This document shows, piece by piece, positions 8,289 to 16,747 of a DNA stretch of 43,104 bases. How positions within the stretch are numbered: the first letter of the stretch is position 1; each line of letters opens with the position of its first letter. The position numbers and the translations under genes are program-made. This stretch comes from Sulfurovum sp. (GTDB taxonomy: Bacteria; Campylobacterota; Campylobacteria; Campylobacterales; Sulfurovaceae), in NCBI GenBank assembly GCA_027049035.1, contig JALTVI010000092.1, forward strand, positions 1 through 43,104, in the 5' to 3' direction. Under the pieces are notes generated by a model that saw only the letters and a program-made list of their open reading frames with translations, was not told the origin of the DNA and made no database searches.

Positions 8289-10304
8289 TTAGAAGGCCCC
8301 TATGACACTGTCGCTGCTGTGACGGTAGCTGCTGGTCGGGGTCTGCTTGATGCGGCGTGCGGGAGGCGCCACAGGGACCACTTCGCTGACGGGTTTTCCC
8401 TCCACTCTGGCCTCTACCACCTTTTCATAGAGCCGGTTATACTCTCTTTGCACCTTCTCCAGCTCGTCAAGGTGCTGTCTCAGCTTCTGCAGTTCATCAC
8501 TTCTGCGTACGATGTAGGGTGTAAGGTAGATCACAACATTAGTTTCGCGGCTGAGGTCTGACGTATGGGTAAAAAGCAGTTCTCCAAGCACCGGAATATC
8601 ACCGAGAAACGGTACCTTTGTCACCCCTTTGCCCCCTGCATTCTTGATCAGACCGCCGAGGATGATCATCTCACCGTTGTTGACGATGGCGGTGGTCTTC
8701 ACCTCACGCTTGGTCGTTGTCGGACGGTCTGCCGAGGGTGATTCGTTGTCAAGCACATCTTCGATAACGGTACTCACCTCAAGCGTAACCTTGTTGTTGC
8801 TCGAAAGGCGCGGTTTCACCTTGAGTGTCAGCCCTATGTCCTCACGGCTGTAGTTATTGACAACGTTGGAGACACCCGTGGTCGACTGCTGCGCCTGTGT
8901 CAGGATGGAGCGTGTCTGACCGACGTAAATTTCCGCCTCTTTGTTATTCGTACAGAGAATAGAAGGTTCACTGAGAATGTGTGCCGCACCGTTTCTGGCA
9001 AGTAGGTCGAGCTGAGCACCCAACGCAAATACTTTATCTGTATCTGAAGGAAAGGTAAATGCAGGGTTACTTTCTGTAATAATACCTCCAGATGCAGTTT
9101 CAGTCACTTTTGTATCAGTAGTATTCAGAAAAGCTAGCAGGTCTGGAGAAATTTGCAATGCATTGGCTCCCATATTCCCTGCCAGGGTAAAGAGTCCGTT
9201 GCTGGTAATGGCGCCGCCGTTGATACCGTACTTCAGACCCACCTGCTCGGCAAGGTTCCTGTCGATCTCGACAATACGCGCCTTGACATAGACCTGCACC
9301 TTTGGAATATCGATCTTGCGCACCGTTTCACGAATGTTTTTGATCTGCTCTCCCGTCGCCAGCACGATGAGGGCATTGCGCTCCACATCGGAGACCACCA
9401 TCGCCTTGCTGGGCGGCTTTCCTCCTTTTTTGGGCTGGCGGACAGCAACGTTGTTCATCTGTGCGACCAGTTTGGAGAGGATCTTCTCCATCTCTTCGAC
9501 ATTGGAGTTCTTCAGACGGATGACATACATCTTCTGTGTCTGGTCCTCCCCCTCGATATCGAGCTGCTTGATATAGCGGATCATGCGGTGAATATTATCC
9601 TCTTTGCCCACAAGGATGATGGAGTTGGTAGCATCATCCTTGAAGATATCGACCTTTTCACTCTCTATGGTCTGGGGAAAAAGCTTCTTTGCCATATTCT
9701 GCGCATTGGCGTAAAGGTCTTTGACACTGGAGTGTTTGAGTTTGATCACTGTCGAGTGTTTCGCGCCGCGCTTTTCAATAGCGTTGATAAGTTTGGCGAT
9801 GGACTTGAGCGTACGCGGGGTAGCGGTGATGGCCAGCACATTGTTCTCTTTGAACGAGATGACTTTATCGTTTCGGTTGAGCAGCGGTTTGATCTTCGCT
9901 CTGACAACGGCAGCATTGGAGTTTTTCAGCGGGAACATGACCGTCTTCATCGTTTCACCTTCGATCGTACTGCTGACATCAAGTCCCTCTCCTGCAGCGT
10001 TACTGCCTTTGACAACCTTGTAAAAATCTCCCTGGTCAATCAATGTCAACCCCTTACTGGCAAGTATGGAGTTCGCCAGAGGAATCAACGAAGATTTCTT
10101 GATCGGCTCCTGGGAGATAAAGTTGATTTTTCCCTTCAGGTCTGCATCGATCAGAATGTTCTTATGGGTGATCTTTGAAACCATCTCAATAAAGTCCTTT
10201 ACAGCCATGTTCCGCAGGTTCAGATTGACTGTCTCTTCATCGGCATGTACCACCATCGTCACACAGACGAGGCAAAGCAGCAGTATTCGTTTAATTGATT
10301 TCAT
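8289..10304 (-). CDS. gspD: type II secretion outer-membrane secretin GspD
   Basis: The gated outer-membrane channel of the system. A signal peptide (about residues 1-21, ending VVHA) precedes N0-N3 ring domains (about 25-320). The secretin core includes RIVEIDRNLAEQVGLKYG, HILSEPSILCTNNKEAEI and the signature VPFLGDIPVLGELLFTH near 575-592. The C-terminal tail has a Glu/Arg-rich helix that could be the pilotin-binding or membrane-edge S-domain. No lipobox is seen. It overlaps the gspC-like stop by 14 bases. The protein is complete at 671 residues. Confidence 0.94.
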   Translation of the reverse strand: MKSIKRILLLCLVCVTMVVHADEETVNLNLRNMAVKDFIEMVSKITHKNILIDADLKGKINFISQEPIKKSSLIPLANSILASKGLTLIDQGDFYKVVKGSNAAGEGLDVSSTIEGETMKTVMFPLKNSNAAVVRAKIKPLLNRNDKVISFKENNVLAITATPRTLKSIAKLINAIEKRGAKHSTVIKLKHSSVKDLYANAQNMAKKLFPQTIESEKVDIFKDDATNSIILVGKEDNIHRMIRYIKQLDIEGEDQTQKMYVIRLKNSNVEEMEKILSKLVAQMNNVAVRQPKKGGKPPSKAMVVSDVERNALIVLATGEQIKNIRETVRKIDIPKVQVYVKARIVEIDRNLAEQVGLKYGINGGAITSNGLFTLAGNMGANALQISPDLLAFLNTTDTKVTETASGGIITESNPAFTFPSDTDKVFALGAQLDLLARNGAAHILSEPSILCTNNKEAEIYVGQTRSILTQAQQSTTGVSNVVNNYSREDIGLTLKVKPRLSSNNKVTLEVSTVIEDVLDNESPSADRPTTTKREVKTTAIVNNGEMIILGGLIKNAGGKGVTKVPFLGDIPVLGELLFTHTSDLSRETNVVIYLTPYIVRRSDELQKLRQHLDELEKVQREYNRLYEKVVEARVEGKPVSEVVPVAPPARRIKQTPTSSYRHSSDSVIGAF

Positions 10305-11124
10305 ATTCCAACTCCATCTCTTTGTTTCCTCTTTGAATTGTCAGGGTCAGCCCGGCGGCATCACTGGTCGACTTGTAGGCATCGAAAGCTGCTTTGTAAC
10401 TGGTCAGCGGCTGTCCGTTGACCGCCTTGAGCAGATCGCCGCGCCGCAGTCCCAGCTTGGCGAAGGGGCTGCCGCGTTTGACGAACGTCACACGAAAGCC
10501 TTCAATTTTACCGCCCTTTTTGACGTCTTTGATTCCGATATTCTTGTAGATCTCATCCATGTTCTTCGTATAGTGCTCGAGCAGGGACCTGTCAATGATC
10601 TTGTGGTCACCGGCATCGATCACTTCCCCTTTTGGCAATGCAGAAAGCGGGGACACCACAGCCGTCTGTTTAGGTGGCGATACGTTGTAACTGCTGCTCT
10701 TTTTCTTCTCCAGCATATCCAAGCGGTAGGTTTTTCCCTCTTTGGTAAAGAGAGCATAGCTGCTTCCTGCCCCGTCAAGTATGAAACCGTTTATCGCTTC
10801 CCCTTTGGCAAGGACTTTGCTCTTTCCTTTATAGGAGACGGTAACGACTGTCTGGCTCGGAGAGCGGTAGATACCAAGCAGTTTGATGTCCCGGATATTT
10901 CCTGCAATCTGCTTTTTGGGTTTCGGCGGCGGCGCGATACTGCTTCCCGGTGTCAGCTTGATGCGGTAATAGAGCGGTTTGGCCTCTTTGTTTTGGGCAT
11001 GGTTGACTCCGGCTACCGGCATGAATGCAATCTCCACCACCAGCCAGAGCAGTTTGACCAGCAACAAGACTAGCAGCAGACCGATAAGACGGTTGATGGT
11101 ATGCGGATTAGAAAGTGCTCTCAT
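10291..11124 (-). CDS. gspC: type II secretion inner-membrane protein GspC-like (PDZ)
   Basis: An inner-membrane protein with an N-terminal helix (NRLIGLLLVLLLVKLLWLVVE), then a homology-region-like domain (IKLLGIYRSPSQTVVTVSYKGKS region) and a C-terminal PDZ domain (FVKRGSPFAKLGLRRGDLL, near 215-233, then VNGQPL). This matches GspC, which links the inner platform to the secretin through its periplasmic part. I chose ATG 11124, preceded by AAAGGATGG, over a GTG six codons upstream. It overlaps the gspN-like stop by 17 bases and the gspD start by 14. Confidence 0.85.
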   Translation of the reverse strand: MRALSNPHTINRLIGLLLVLLLVKLLWLVVEIAFMPVAGVNHAQNKEAKPLYYRIKLTPGSSIAPPPKPKKQIAGNIRDIKLLGIYRSPSQTVVTVSYKGKSKVLAKGEAINGFILDGAGSSYALFTKEGKTYRLDMLEKKKSSSYNVSPPKQTAVVSPLSALPKGEVIDAGDHKIIDRSLLEHYTKNMDEIYKNIGIKDVKKGGKIEGFRVTFVKRGSPFAKLGLRRGDLLKAVNGQPLTSYKAAFDAYKSTSDAAGLTLTIQRGNKEMELEYEIN

Positions 11125-11623
11125 AGTACCATCCTTTCTCACCGTGCTTCAGCAGATTCCGCACTGTATCGATCTTGCCTGTTTCAACCAGATCAAGGTG
11201 CAGTGTGCGTGTCGCCAACGACAGAGTACCCTCCACTTTTCCAAAGCTTCCTTCCGCTTCAATGAAAAGCGTCCGGGGATGCAGCAAAGAGTGTGTGACG
11301 GCAATGTGTGCTATGGAAGCGGGCACCATACTTTGCAGAGATACATCGGTCTCTACTTCGTCGGCTTCTATTTTGCTGTAGAGAAGCAGCGTAAGAAACG
11401 AAACCTGCTTCACTGTCGCCACTTTGATGCCTTCTACATATACCTCGGCATCTTTGAGCTTCAGTCCGAAGAGATTTTCCTTCATTTCCCCCTCATTGAT
11501 CTCGATACCCTGTGATGCCAGTGCCTGCTCTGCACGGAAGTAGAGCTCCTCCTTGGGCATAAATGCAAGCAGTGCCAGCCAGACAGCCAATATGGTTCCC
11601 AACACTTTGATTACCACTTGCAT
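11108..11623 (-). CDS. GspN-like type II secretion accessory protein
   Basis: This 171-residue protein has one N-terminal membrane anchor (VLGTILAVWLALLAFMP). A periplasmic beta-rich region follows (FGLKLKDAEVYVEGIKVATVKQVSFLT and later alternating strands), of the AsmA/GspN type. Family members are usually longer, so this is a short version. Position between the M-like and C genes supports GspN. Its start overlaps the preceding gene by 13 bases. The similarity is structural and positional rather than motif-based. Confidence 0.6.
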   Translation of the reverse strand: MQVVIKVLGTILAVWLALLAFMPKEELYFRAEQALASQGIEINEGEMKENLFGLKLKDAEVYVEGIKVATVKQVSFLTLLLYSKIEADEVETDVSLQSMVPASIAHIAVTHSLLHPRTLFIEAEGSFGKVEGTLSLATRTLHLDLVETGKIDTVRNLLKHGEKGWYYESTF

Positions 11624-12012
11624 GCGATCTCCATACTGTAGCTGCTGCCTGTTTTCTCGGCTTTGAGCTTCTGTACCTGTACAGGAATGTTGAGCAAGCG
11701 GGTTACCACTTTGTTTACCTCTGAAGCGCTCAGGTCATGCAGTGTGACATGCAGTTTCCGCCCTCTCTTTTCCCAGACCAGCTTCGAGGAGGGTACCAGA
11801 GACTTGAGTGCGTCGACTTTTTTCCCGATCTGCTTGTCCCCCCAGATCTTTTTAAGACTGACTGTCTCCTGCAGCAAGGCAAACTCTGTTGCCATCTGCT
11901 GATTGATCTGCGCCATTTCACTCCGTCTGGCATGTTTGTAGAAGAGTGCGGTAAGTGCAAAGAGCAGTGCCATAGCGACAATCAGCTCGTTCCGGTAGCG
12001 CTGCCAGCTCAT
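11611..12012 (-). CDS. GspM-like type II secretion protein
   Basis: This 133-residue protein has one N-terminal membrane helix (LIVAMALLFALTALFY) and then a helical linker (EMAQINQQMATEFALLQETV). A small alpha/beta periplasmic domain follows (LHVTLHDLSASEVNKVVTRLLNIPVQVQKLKAEK). That is the layout of GspM, whose ferredoxin-like periplasmic domain pairs with GspL. It starts in a 4-bp ATGA overlap with the upstream gene. Sequence alone gives no diagnostic motif, so the call leans on gene order. Confidence 0.65.
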   Translation of the reverse strand: MSWQRYRNELIVAMALLFALTALFYKHARRSEMAQINQQMATEFALLQETVSLKKIWGDKQIGKKVDALKSLVPSSKLVWEKRGRKLHVTLHDLSASEVNKVVTRLLNIPVQVQKLKAEKTGSSYSMEIACKW

Positions 12013-12947
12013 ACGTTCCCCTCCACTATCATCGTTGTACCTGTTTTACGCTGCTTTTTCACGATGCCGGAAGCCTTGGCCAGTGCCTCCAGACGTTTCA
12101 GCGCCTTGGCATCGGCAGCTTCGAAAACTGCACGAAAGCCCTTTTCGTCCATTTCGAAAGATTGCAGCATCACCCCTTTGAAGAGCATACCTGCTATTTT
12201 TCCGACAACTTCCCGTTTTTTCCGCTCCGCTGTATCTATCTTGCGGTACTTTGCAGCGATACTTTCTCGGGTATAGGCGCTCTGCAGGCTAGGGTATTTG
12301 GCGTAGTAGCTCTCAAGCTTGCTCTGCAGCGTCGTATTGGTCCGGCCGTAGCGCCACCCCTCCACAAGCCATATCACTCCGAAGAGAGAGAGTATCACTG
12401 CCAGCAAAACAGCCTGCTTCCGGGTCAGCAGCGATGCTCCCGTCGCGCCGAAGCTGACCCCCTTTCCGGGACGGAAGGTCTCATCAAACACACCCCATTC
12501 CTGTTCGGGCAAAGCTGCACGCGGTACAACTGTGACCGTCTGGTCAATGCGTACCAGCGCCTCTTTCTCCCCCAGTGCTACGGGATTGGAAAAGTGTTTT
12601 TTTGCCTGCTGGGCGAAAAAGAGTTTTGCCACTCTCTTCGGAGGAAGACCTTTGCTCTCAAGAAAAGAAGCAATCTCTTTGGGATCATAGGCGATAAATA
12701 CCCACGCATCCTCTTCGCGGTAGACGAAGTAGTCGTGACGGGCAGGGTCATCTATCAATCCGTCAAAGAGAGAGAGGGCAACCTTCTGTGCCTGGTGGGC
12801 AAAACGAACATGAAGCGCTTCACGCTTGAGGGTATAGAACTGCGGTGTCACCATCACATCCACCCTGCCTTCGATACCGGTTACCGTCGGCATGGCGCGG
12901 TGCACCAGTATCAGCGGTCTTCTACTCCCTGAAAAATTCAAACTCAC
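12009..12947 (-). CDS. GspL-like type II secretion protein
   Basis: The 312-residue protein has a cytoplasmic N-terminal region of about 170 residues, one membrane segment (KQAVLLAVILSLFGVIWLVEGW, near 180-200) and a periplasmic part with a coiled region. A ferredoxin-like domain ends it (MLQSFEMDEKGFRAVFEAAD). This is the bitopic GspL architecture; GspL recruits GspE to the membrane. Translation starts at GTG 12947, inside the gspK 3' end (26-base overlap), after a GGGAGAGG site. Neighbours K and M agree with the call. Confidence 0.7.
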   Translation of the reverse strand: MSLNFSGSRRPLILVHRAMPTVTGIEGRVDVMVTPQFYTLKREALHVRFAHQAQKVALSLFDGLIDDPARHDYFVYREEDAWVFIAYDPKEIASFLESKGLPPKRVAKLFFAQQAKKHFSNPVALGEKEALVRIDQTVTVVPRAALPEQEWGVFDETFRPGKGVSFGATGASLLTRKQAVLLAVILSLFGVIWLVEGWRYGRTNTTLQSKLESYYAKYPSLQSAYTRESIAAKYRKIDTAERKKREVVGKIAGMLFKGVMLQSFEMDEKGFRAVFEAADAKALKRLEALAKASGIVKKQRKTGTTMIVEGNV

Positions 12948-13839
12948 TCACCTCTCCCTCTTGGTCCTTGAATGCAAATGCAAACCGCTCTCCCTCGTAC
13001 ATGTAGTGCACTTCACAGCGTGCCCTCTGAATAAACTCCGATGCAAACAGCTGCTTGTCAAACGGTATGCCGTGTGCACGCAGTAGAGACTTAAGTGCCC
13101 CTTCGGCTTCAATCCACTCCTCTTTGAGTGATGCTGGATCGATCTCAAAGAGTGCTGCCAGCAGCGCTCTGGAGACAAAATCACCCGCAATCAGATTCTC
13201 TTCGGGGTGCTTGCTTGATGGCTGAAATACAAAGTACTCCTTCCACGCTATTCGACCTGCTGCTTCATCATCCGTTTCAAACTGGTAACGGCTGAGAATC
13301 TGCGCAAACTGTTGGTACGATATAATACCATTTTTCCGTACAAAACGGCTTTGCTCCTCCTCACCGCTGCCCCGGATGGCATGTAGCAGCATCTCCTCAA
13401 GACGCAGGGGGTTGGCCAGTGCGTACTTCTCAGCCAGATAGTCGAACACTTTCTGTGCAGCGGTATACTGTGCACGCATCTTTGCATTGTTCTCGCTTGC
13501 GAGCCAGTTTATATTCACACCGTTGTCGAGCGGACGGCACTGCAGTATCAGTGAAAAGCGCCCGTCTTCAGACTGCAACGGTACGGGAGTGAGATAGAGT
13601 GTATTGTAGAGCGCCTTTTTGTCCTTGAACTTTCCCAGTATCTTCTTCACATCGGAGAAGTAGAGATTCGCCTGTACCAGCGCCTTGGTCGCAGACGCCT
13701 TTTTTCTGGCTACATCGAGGTAGCCTATGAGCACACCCGTCAGCGCAATGACGATTGCAAGCACGGAGAGGGTAATGATGAGTGCGAACCCTTTCTGCTG
13801 CCGGTAACTGCCTCCTGAAGAGGTCTTTCGTTTATCCAT
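12922..13839 (-). CDS. gspK: type II secretion minor pseudopilin GspK
   Basis: GspK caps the pseudopilus tip. The protein (305 residues) has a type III signal with an 18-residue leader ending in Gly before FALIITLSVLAIVIALTGVL. Position +5 lacks the Glu seen in other pseudopilins, which is the known hallmark of GspK. NINWLASENNAKMRAQYTAAQ and the helical insert resemble the family's alpha domain, and length (about 300) fits. It is the first gene of the leftward operon, divergent from gspG across 60 bases. Confidence 0.82.
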   Translation of the reverse strand: MDKRKTSSGGSYRQQKGFALIITLSVLAIVIALTGVLIGYLDVARKKASATKALVQANLYFSDVKKILGKFKDKKALYNTLYLTPVPLQSEDGRFSLILQCRPLDNGVNINWLASENNAKMRAQYTAAQKVFDYLAEKYALANPLRLEEMLLHAIRGSGEEEQSRFVRKNGIISYQQFAQILSRYQFETDDEAAGRIAWKEYFVFQPSSKHPEENLIAGDFVSRALLAALFEIDPASLKEEWIEAEGALKSLLRAHGIPFDKQLFASEFIQRARCEVHYMYEGERFAFAFKDQEGEVSEFEFFRE

Positions 13840-13899
13840 CTGAAAGCTCTGTTAAAGTAAAATCGTTATGATTATACCAAAAGCAACCCAAGGATTGTT

Positions 13900-14346
13900 A
13901 TGCACTATCGAACTTCCCCGACACAAAACAGCATGAGAAAAGGCTTCTCGCTGATCGAACTGCTCATTGTCATTGTCATTCTCGGCGGACTTGTCGCCGT
14001 GGTCGCCCCCGGACTGATGGACTCTGCCGACCAGGCAAAGCGCGATACGGTCTGCCTGAAGATGGATGATCTCAAAAAACGTCTGGATATGTTCAAACTC
14101 GACAACGGTGTCTACCCCGATACCGAAGAAGGCTTCGAAGCGCTTCTGAGCAACCCAGATGCGGACAAATACCCCAACTACCGCACAAAACCCTACCTCA
14201 AGAAGCTGCCAAAAGACTCGTGGAGAACCCCGTTCATCTACATCAACAAAGGTGACGATGTAGAGATCATCTCTCTGGGTGCCGACCGCAAACAGGGCGG
14301 AGAGGGCAATGGCAAAGATATCAAATTTTCCGAGTGTAACAAGTAG
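13900..14346 (+). CDS. gspG: type II secretion major pseudopilin GspG
   Basis: The main subunit of the pseudopilus. The type III signal is RKG/FSLIELLIVIVILGGLVAVVAP, with Glu at +5 of the mature protein. The conserved GspG region follows: MDDLKKRLDMFKLDNGVYPDTEEGFEAL, then YLKKLPKDSWRTPFIYI and ISLGADRKQGGEGNGKDI, which includes the calcium-loop area. ATG 13900 has AAGGA upstream; ATG 13933 has none and would leave a leader of only three residues. The first gene of the rightward set. Confidence 0.95.
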   Translation: MHYRTSPTQNSMRKGFSLIELLIVIVILGGLVAVVAPGLMDSADQAKRDTVCLKMDDLKKRLDMFKLDNGVYPDTEEGFEALLSNPDADKYPNYRTKPYLKKLPKDSWRTPFIYINKGDDVEIISLGADRKQGGEGNGKDIKFSECNK

Positions 14347-14354
14347 CACTTTCT

Positions 14355-14903
14355 ATGCTTCCCCACACTCGCTTCAACAGTCAGAAAGCATTTTCCCTGC
14401 TGGAGCTGCTGCTGGTGATCTTCATCGTATCGCTGGTCTATTTTCTGGGCTTCAGCGGTTTCGAGAAAGAGAAAAAGCGTATGCCTGTTCTGACACCGCT
14501 GAAGCTGAAAGAGGAGGTGATACAGAGCCCTCTTTTCAGGGGACAGGGAACACTCATCTGCATCGACGGGTGCCGATCGTGCTACTTCAGAGAAGATATC
14601 ACTTCTCCCTTTGAAGCCTACAAAGGCAAAACAAAACTCTCGCACCTCAAGGTCTACACCCTCGATGGCAACGATGCACTGACGCAGCTTGAGTATGGAC
14701 GCTACCGGGACCGGAAGATTTGCCTGCAGGTCGACTTCTATCCCAACGGCAGCAGCACACCGCTGATTCTGCAGAACGATGAGGGTGTCTACTTTCTTCC
14801 CGCTTTCTTTGGCGAGGGCAAAAAGGTGACGTCAATTGAAGAGGCCAAGGCGTTGTGGCTGAAACACAATGATGCCCTGAAGCATCAGGGGGACTACTAT
14901 TGA
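14355..14903 (+). CDS. type II secretion minor pseudopilin, GspH-like
   Basis: A 182-residue pseudopilin with leader MLPHTRFNSQKA followed by FSLLELLLVIFIVSLVYFLG. It carries Glu at +5 but Ala instead of Gly at -1 of the peptidase site, a departure from the usual motif that some pseudopilins tolerate. Two Cys in CIDGCRSC give a CxxxCxxC cluster near residues 69-76, which could form a disulfide or bind metal. Order after gspG suggests GspH. It overlaps the next gene's TTG start by four bases. Confidence 0.7.
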   Translation: MLPHTRFNSQKAFSLLELLLVIFIVSLVYFLGFSGFEKEKKRMPVLTPLKLKEEVIQSPLFRGQGTLICIDGCRSCYFREDITSPFEAYKGKTKLSHLKVYTLDGNDALTQLEYGRYRDRKICLQVDFYPNGSSTPLILQNDEGVYFLPAFFGEGKKVTSIEEAKALWLKHNDALKHQGDYY

Positions 14904-15421
14904 AGCCTTTAAACCATTGCCCACAAAGGTTTCACCCGATGGCGACAAAGGAGCACTCAACCCCTGAAAGGGGCGCTTGCGTTTGCGACTGCCAGAGCTA
15001 TCGGGTAAAACTACTGAGGCCGGGGTTTACCCTCATCGAGATCCTCATTTCGGTCCTGATCCTCTCGACCTCCATTGTCTACATTCTGAAGATCTACGGA
15101 CAGAACCACGAACAGATTGTCTACATCACCCAGCGCAACGCCCACGCCCTGGAAGATTCACTCTTTCTCGGCAAGGATGTGCTCCGTTACCACAAGGAAG
15201 AGAAGTCCGCATACGACCTCATCGAGCGTGAGATAAAGGTGAATGACTTCGAGAGCAGGAAAATCCTCAAAAATATCAAGCGTACCATCTTCATACCCGA
15301 ACCCATCACCCTTTCTCCCGAAGAGGAGGGAGACGAAACGCCTGCTGCACTCATCAACGAAATCAAACTCAAGGGTGACTACGCCTCCACCTACTTCCGC
15401 TTCGACCTGCAGTCTTTCTGA
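14900..15421 (+). CDS. type II secretion minor pseudopilin, GspI-like, with element-encoded leader
   Basis: The type III signal reads RPG/FTLIEILISVLILSTSIVYI, with cleavage predicted after residue 42 from TTG 14900 or after residue 29 from ATG 14939. Downstream is a short GspI-like globular domain (173 residues in total). The leader is much longer than usual because a palindromic repeat (14928-15012) lies in frame within it. No ATG, GTG or TTG in this frame lies between the element and the signal, so part of the element must be translated. ATG 14939 is inside the element, with AAAGG just before. Cleavage would remove all foreign residues, which may explain why the insertion is tolerated. Confidence 0.75.
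   Translation: MKPLNHCPQRFHPMATKEHSTPERGACVCDCQSYRVKLLRPGFTLIEILISVLILSTSIVYILKIYGQNHEQIVYITQRNAHALEDSLFLGKDVLRYHKEEKSAYDLIEREIKVNDFESRKILKNIKRTIFIPEPITLSPEEEGDETPAALINEIKLKGDYASTYFRFDLQSF
14928..15012. repeat. Palindromic repeat element, copy A (short form)
   Basis: About 85 bp bounded by near-matching terminal inverted repeats (GTTTCACCCGATGGC against the complement of the right end, GTTTTACCCGATAGC). It shares the left section GGCGACAAAGGAGCACTCAA and the right section GTTTGCGACTGCCAGAGCTA with copies B and C but lacks their middle of about 77 bp. It lies inside the gspI-like coding sequence. It has the same orientation as the other two copies. Confidence 0.85.
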
Positions 15422-15439
15422 CATAGATAGGTTTGGCGG

Positions 15440-15467
15440 TTGGTTTTGAGCGAAAAAAAGCTATAAT
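15440..15467 (+). promoter_or_regulatory. promoter upstream of gspF
   Basis: TTGGTT (15440-15445) and TATAAT (15462-15467) are 16 bases apart and lie between the gspI-like stop and gspF. This gives gspF, and perhaps the RDD and MFS genes, a transcript of its own. Confidence 0.55.
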
Positions 15468-15505
15468 GACGCCAACGATGCAAAAGGCAGGGTTGAGGAT
15501 GGCGA

Positions 15506-16720
15506 ATGCTGTTTAAATACAAAGGATTCGACAAAGCAGGGAAACGTGCCAAAGGCACGGTTACCGCATCCAGCAGCGAAGAGGCGGCACAGAAGCTCCG
15601 TACTCTGGGGATCTACTACGAATCACTCACCCCTGCAAAAAACTTTTCGATAGAGGGACTTGGAAAGCGACAGATGTCCGGTGAAATGCTCGCCTCCTTC
15701 TCCAAAGAGCTCTCCTCCTACCTCAACTCAGGCATGACCATCCTTACAGCCATCCGTCTGATGGAGAACCAGCATGAGGGTGAAAAGCGCTACACCTCCT
15801 TCCTCAATGCACTCAGAACGATGATCGAAGAGGGAAACTCCCTCTACCACGCCCTCAATACCCAAAAGGTTTACCAGCTTCCGGAATTCTACGTACAGAG
15901 CCTCAATATTGCAGGACAGAGCGGCAAAATGGCGGAAGTTTTGACCAACATGGCTGCGTTCTTCTCCGCACAGGACAAGGTGAAAAAGCAGGTCAAGGGA
16001 GCGATGGTCTACCCCAGCGTCATCATGACCGTCGCCATCGCCATCACCGCCTTTCTCATCAGCTTCGTCGTACCGAAGATTACCGAAATCTTCGAAGACA
16101 CCGACCAGAAGTTGCCGCCCATCACCCAGTTCGTGCTTGGCATCAGTGACTTTCTAAGTGCATACTACATTCATCTTATCGTAGGTATTGTGCTCTTCAT
16201 TGTGCTCTTCAAGCTCGCCTACGCGAAAGTGTACAGTTTTCACCGTCTCATCGACGGATGGCTGCTGCGCATGCCGGTCCTTGGCAACATTATCCAGAAC
16301 CATGAGCTTGGACGCTTCTCCTACATCCTCTCTCTGCTGCTTGGCAGCGGTGTGGCCTATGCACAGGCAGTCAAACTGGCAGTCGCCTCCTTTGGCAACT
16401 ACCGTCTTGCCGAAATGTTCGAACGCGCTTCGGACAAGGTGATGGAGGGGAACAAACTTTCCAACGCCCTGCAGCTTGAGGGTGGTGTGAAGCTCAAACG
16501 AAACTTCCTGCAGTCTCTGGCTCTGGGTGAAGAATCTAGTGAAGTGGCAGAGGTACTCGCCAACCTCTCTACACTTTATGCAGAAGAGAACGAGGAGAAG
16601 CTGAAGATGATGCTCAGTATGCTCGAGCCGGTTATGATGCTCATCATCGGCGCTGTTGTCGGAGTCATCGTCTCTGCGATGCTGCTGCCGATCTTTACGA
16701 TGACACAGGGACTTAAATAA
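15506..16720 (+). CDS. gspF: type II secretion inner-membrane platform protein GspF
   Basis: GspF is the polytopic core of the inner-membrane assembly platform. The 404 residues show the start MLFKYKGFDKAGKRAKG and two T2SSF domains. The first has LNSGMTILTAIRLMENQ near residues 71-87 and the second has LLGSGVAYAQAVKLA near 278-292. Three membrane segments lie at about 165-195, 215-240 and 370-395. The ATG follows GAGGATGG. It ends 27 bases before the RDD gene. Confidence 0.94.
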   Translation: MLFKYKGFDKAGKRAKGTVTASSSEEAAQKLRTLGIYYESLTPAKNFSIEGLGKRQMSGEMLASFSKELSSYLNSGMTILTAIRLMENQHEGEKRYTSFLNALRTMIEEGNSLYHALNTQKVYQLPEFYVQSLNIAGQSGKMAEVLTNMAAFFSAQDKVKKQVKGAMVYPSVIMTVAIAITAFLISFVVPKITEIFEDTDQKLPPITQFVLGISDFLSAYYIHLIVGIVLFIVLFKLAYAKVYSFHRLIDGWLLRMPVLGNIIQNHELGRFSYILSLLLGSGVAYAQAVKLAVASFGNYRLAEMFERASDKVMEGNKLSNALQLEGGVKLKRNFLQSLALGEESSEVAEVLANLSTLYAEENEEKLKMMLSMLEPVMMLIIGAVVGVIVSAMLLPIFTMTQGLK

Positions 16721-16747
16721 TGTCAGGAATCAAAGGAGTCCAATACT

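Noticed and set aside
9153-10178. A 341-codon open frame opposite gspD
   Set aside because: It lies wholly within the clear secretin gene and has no domain features or start signal.
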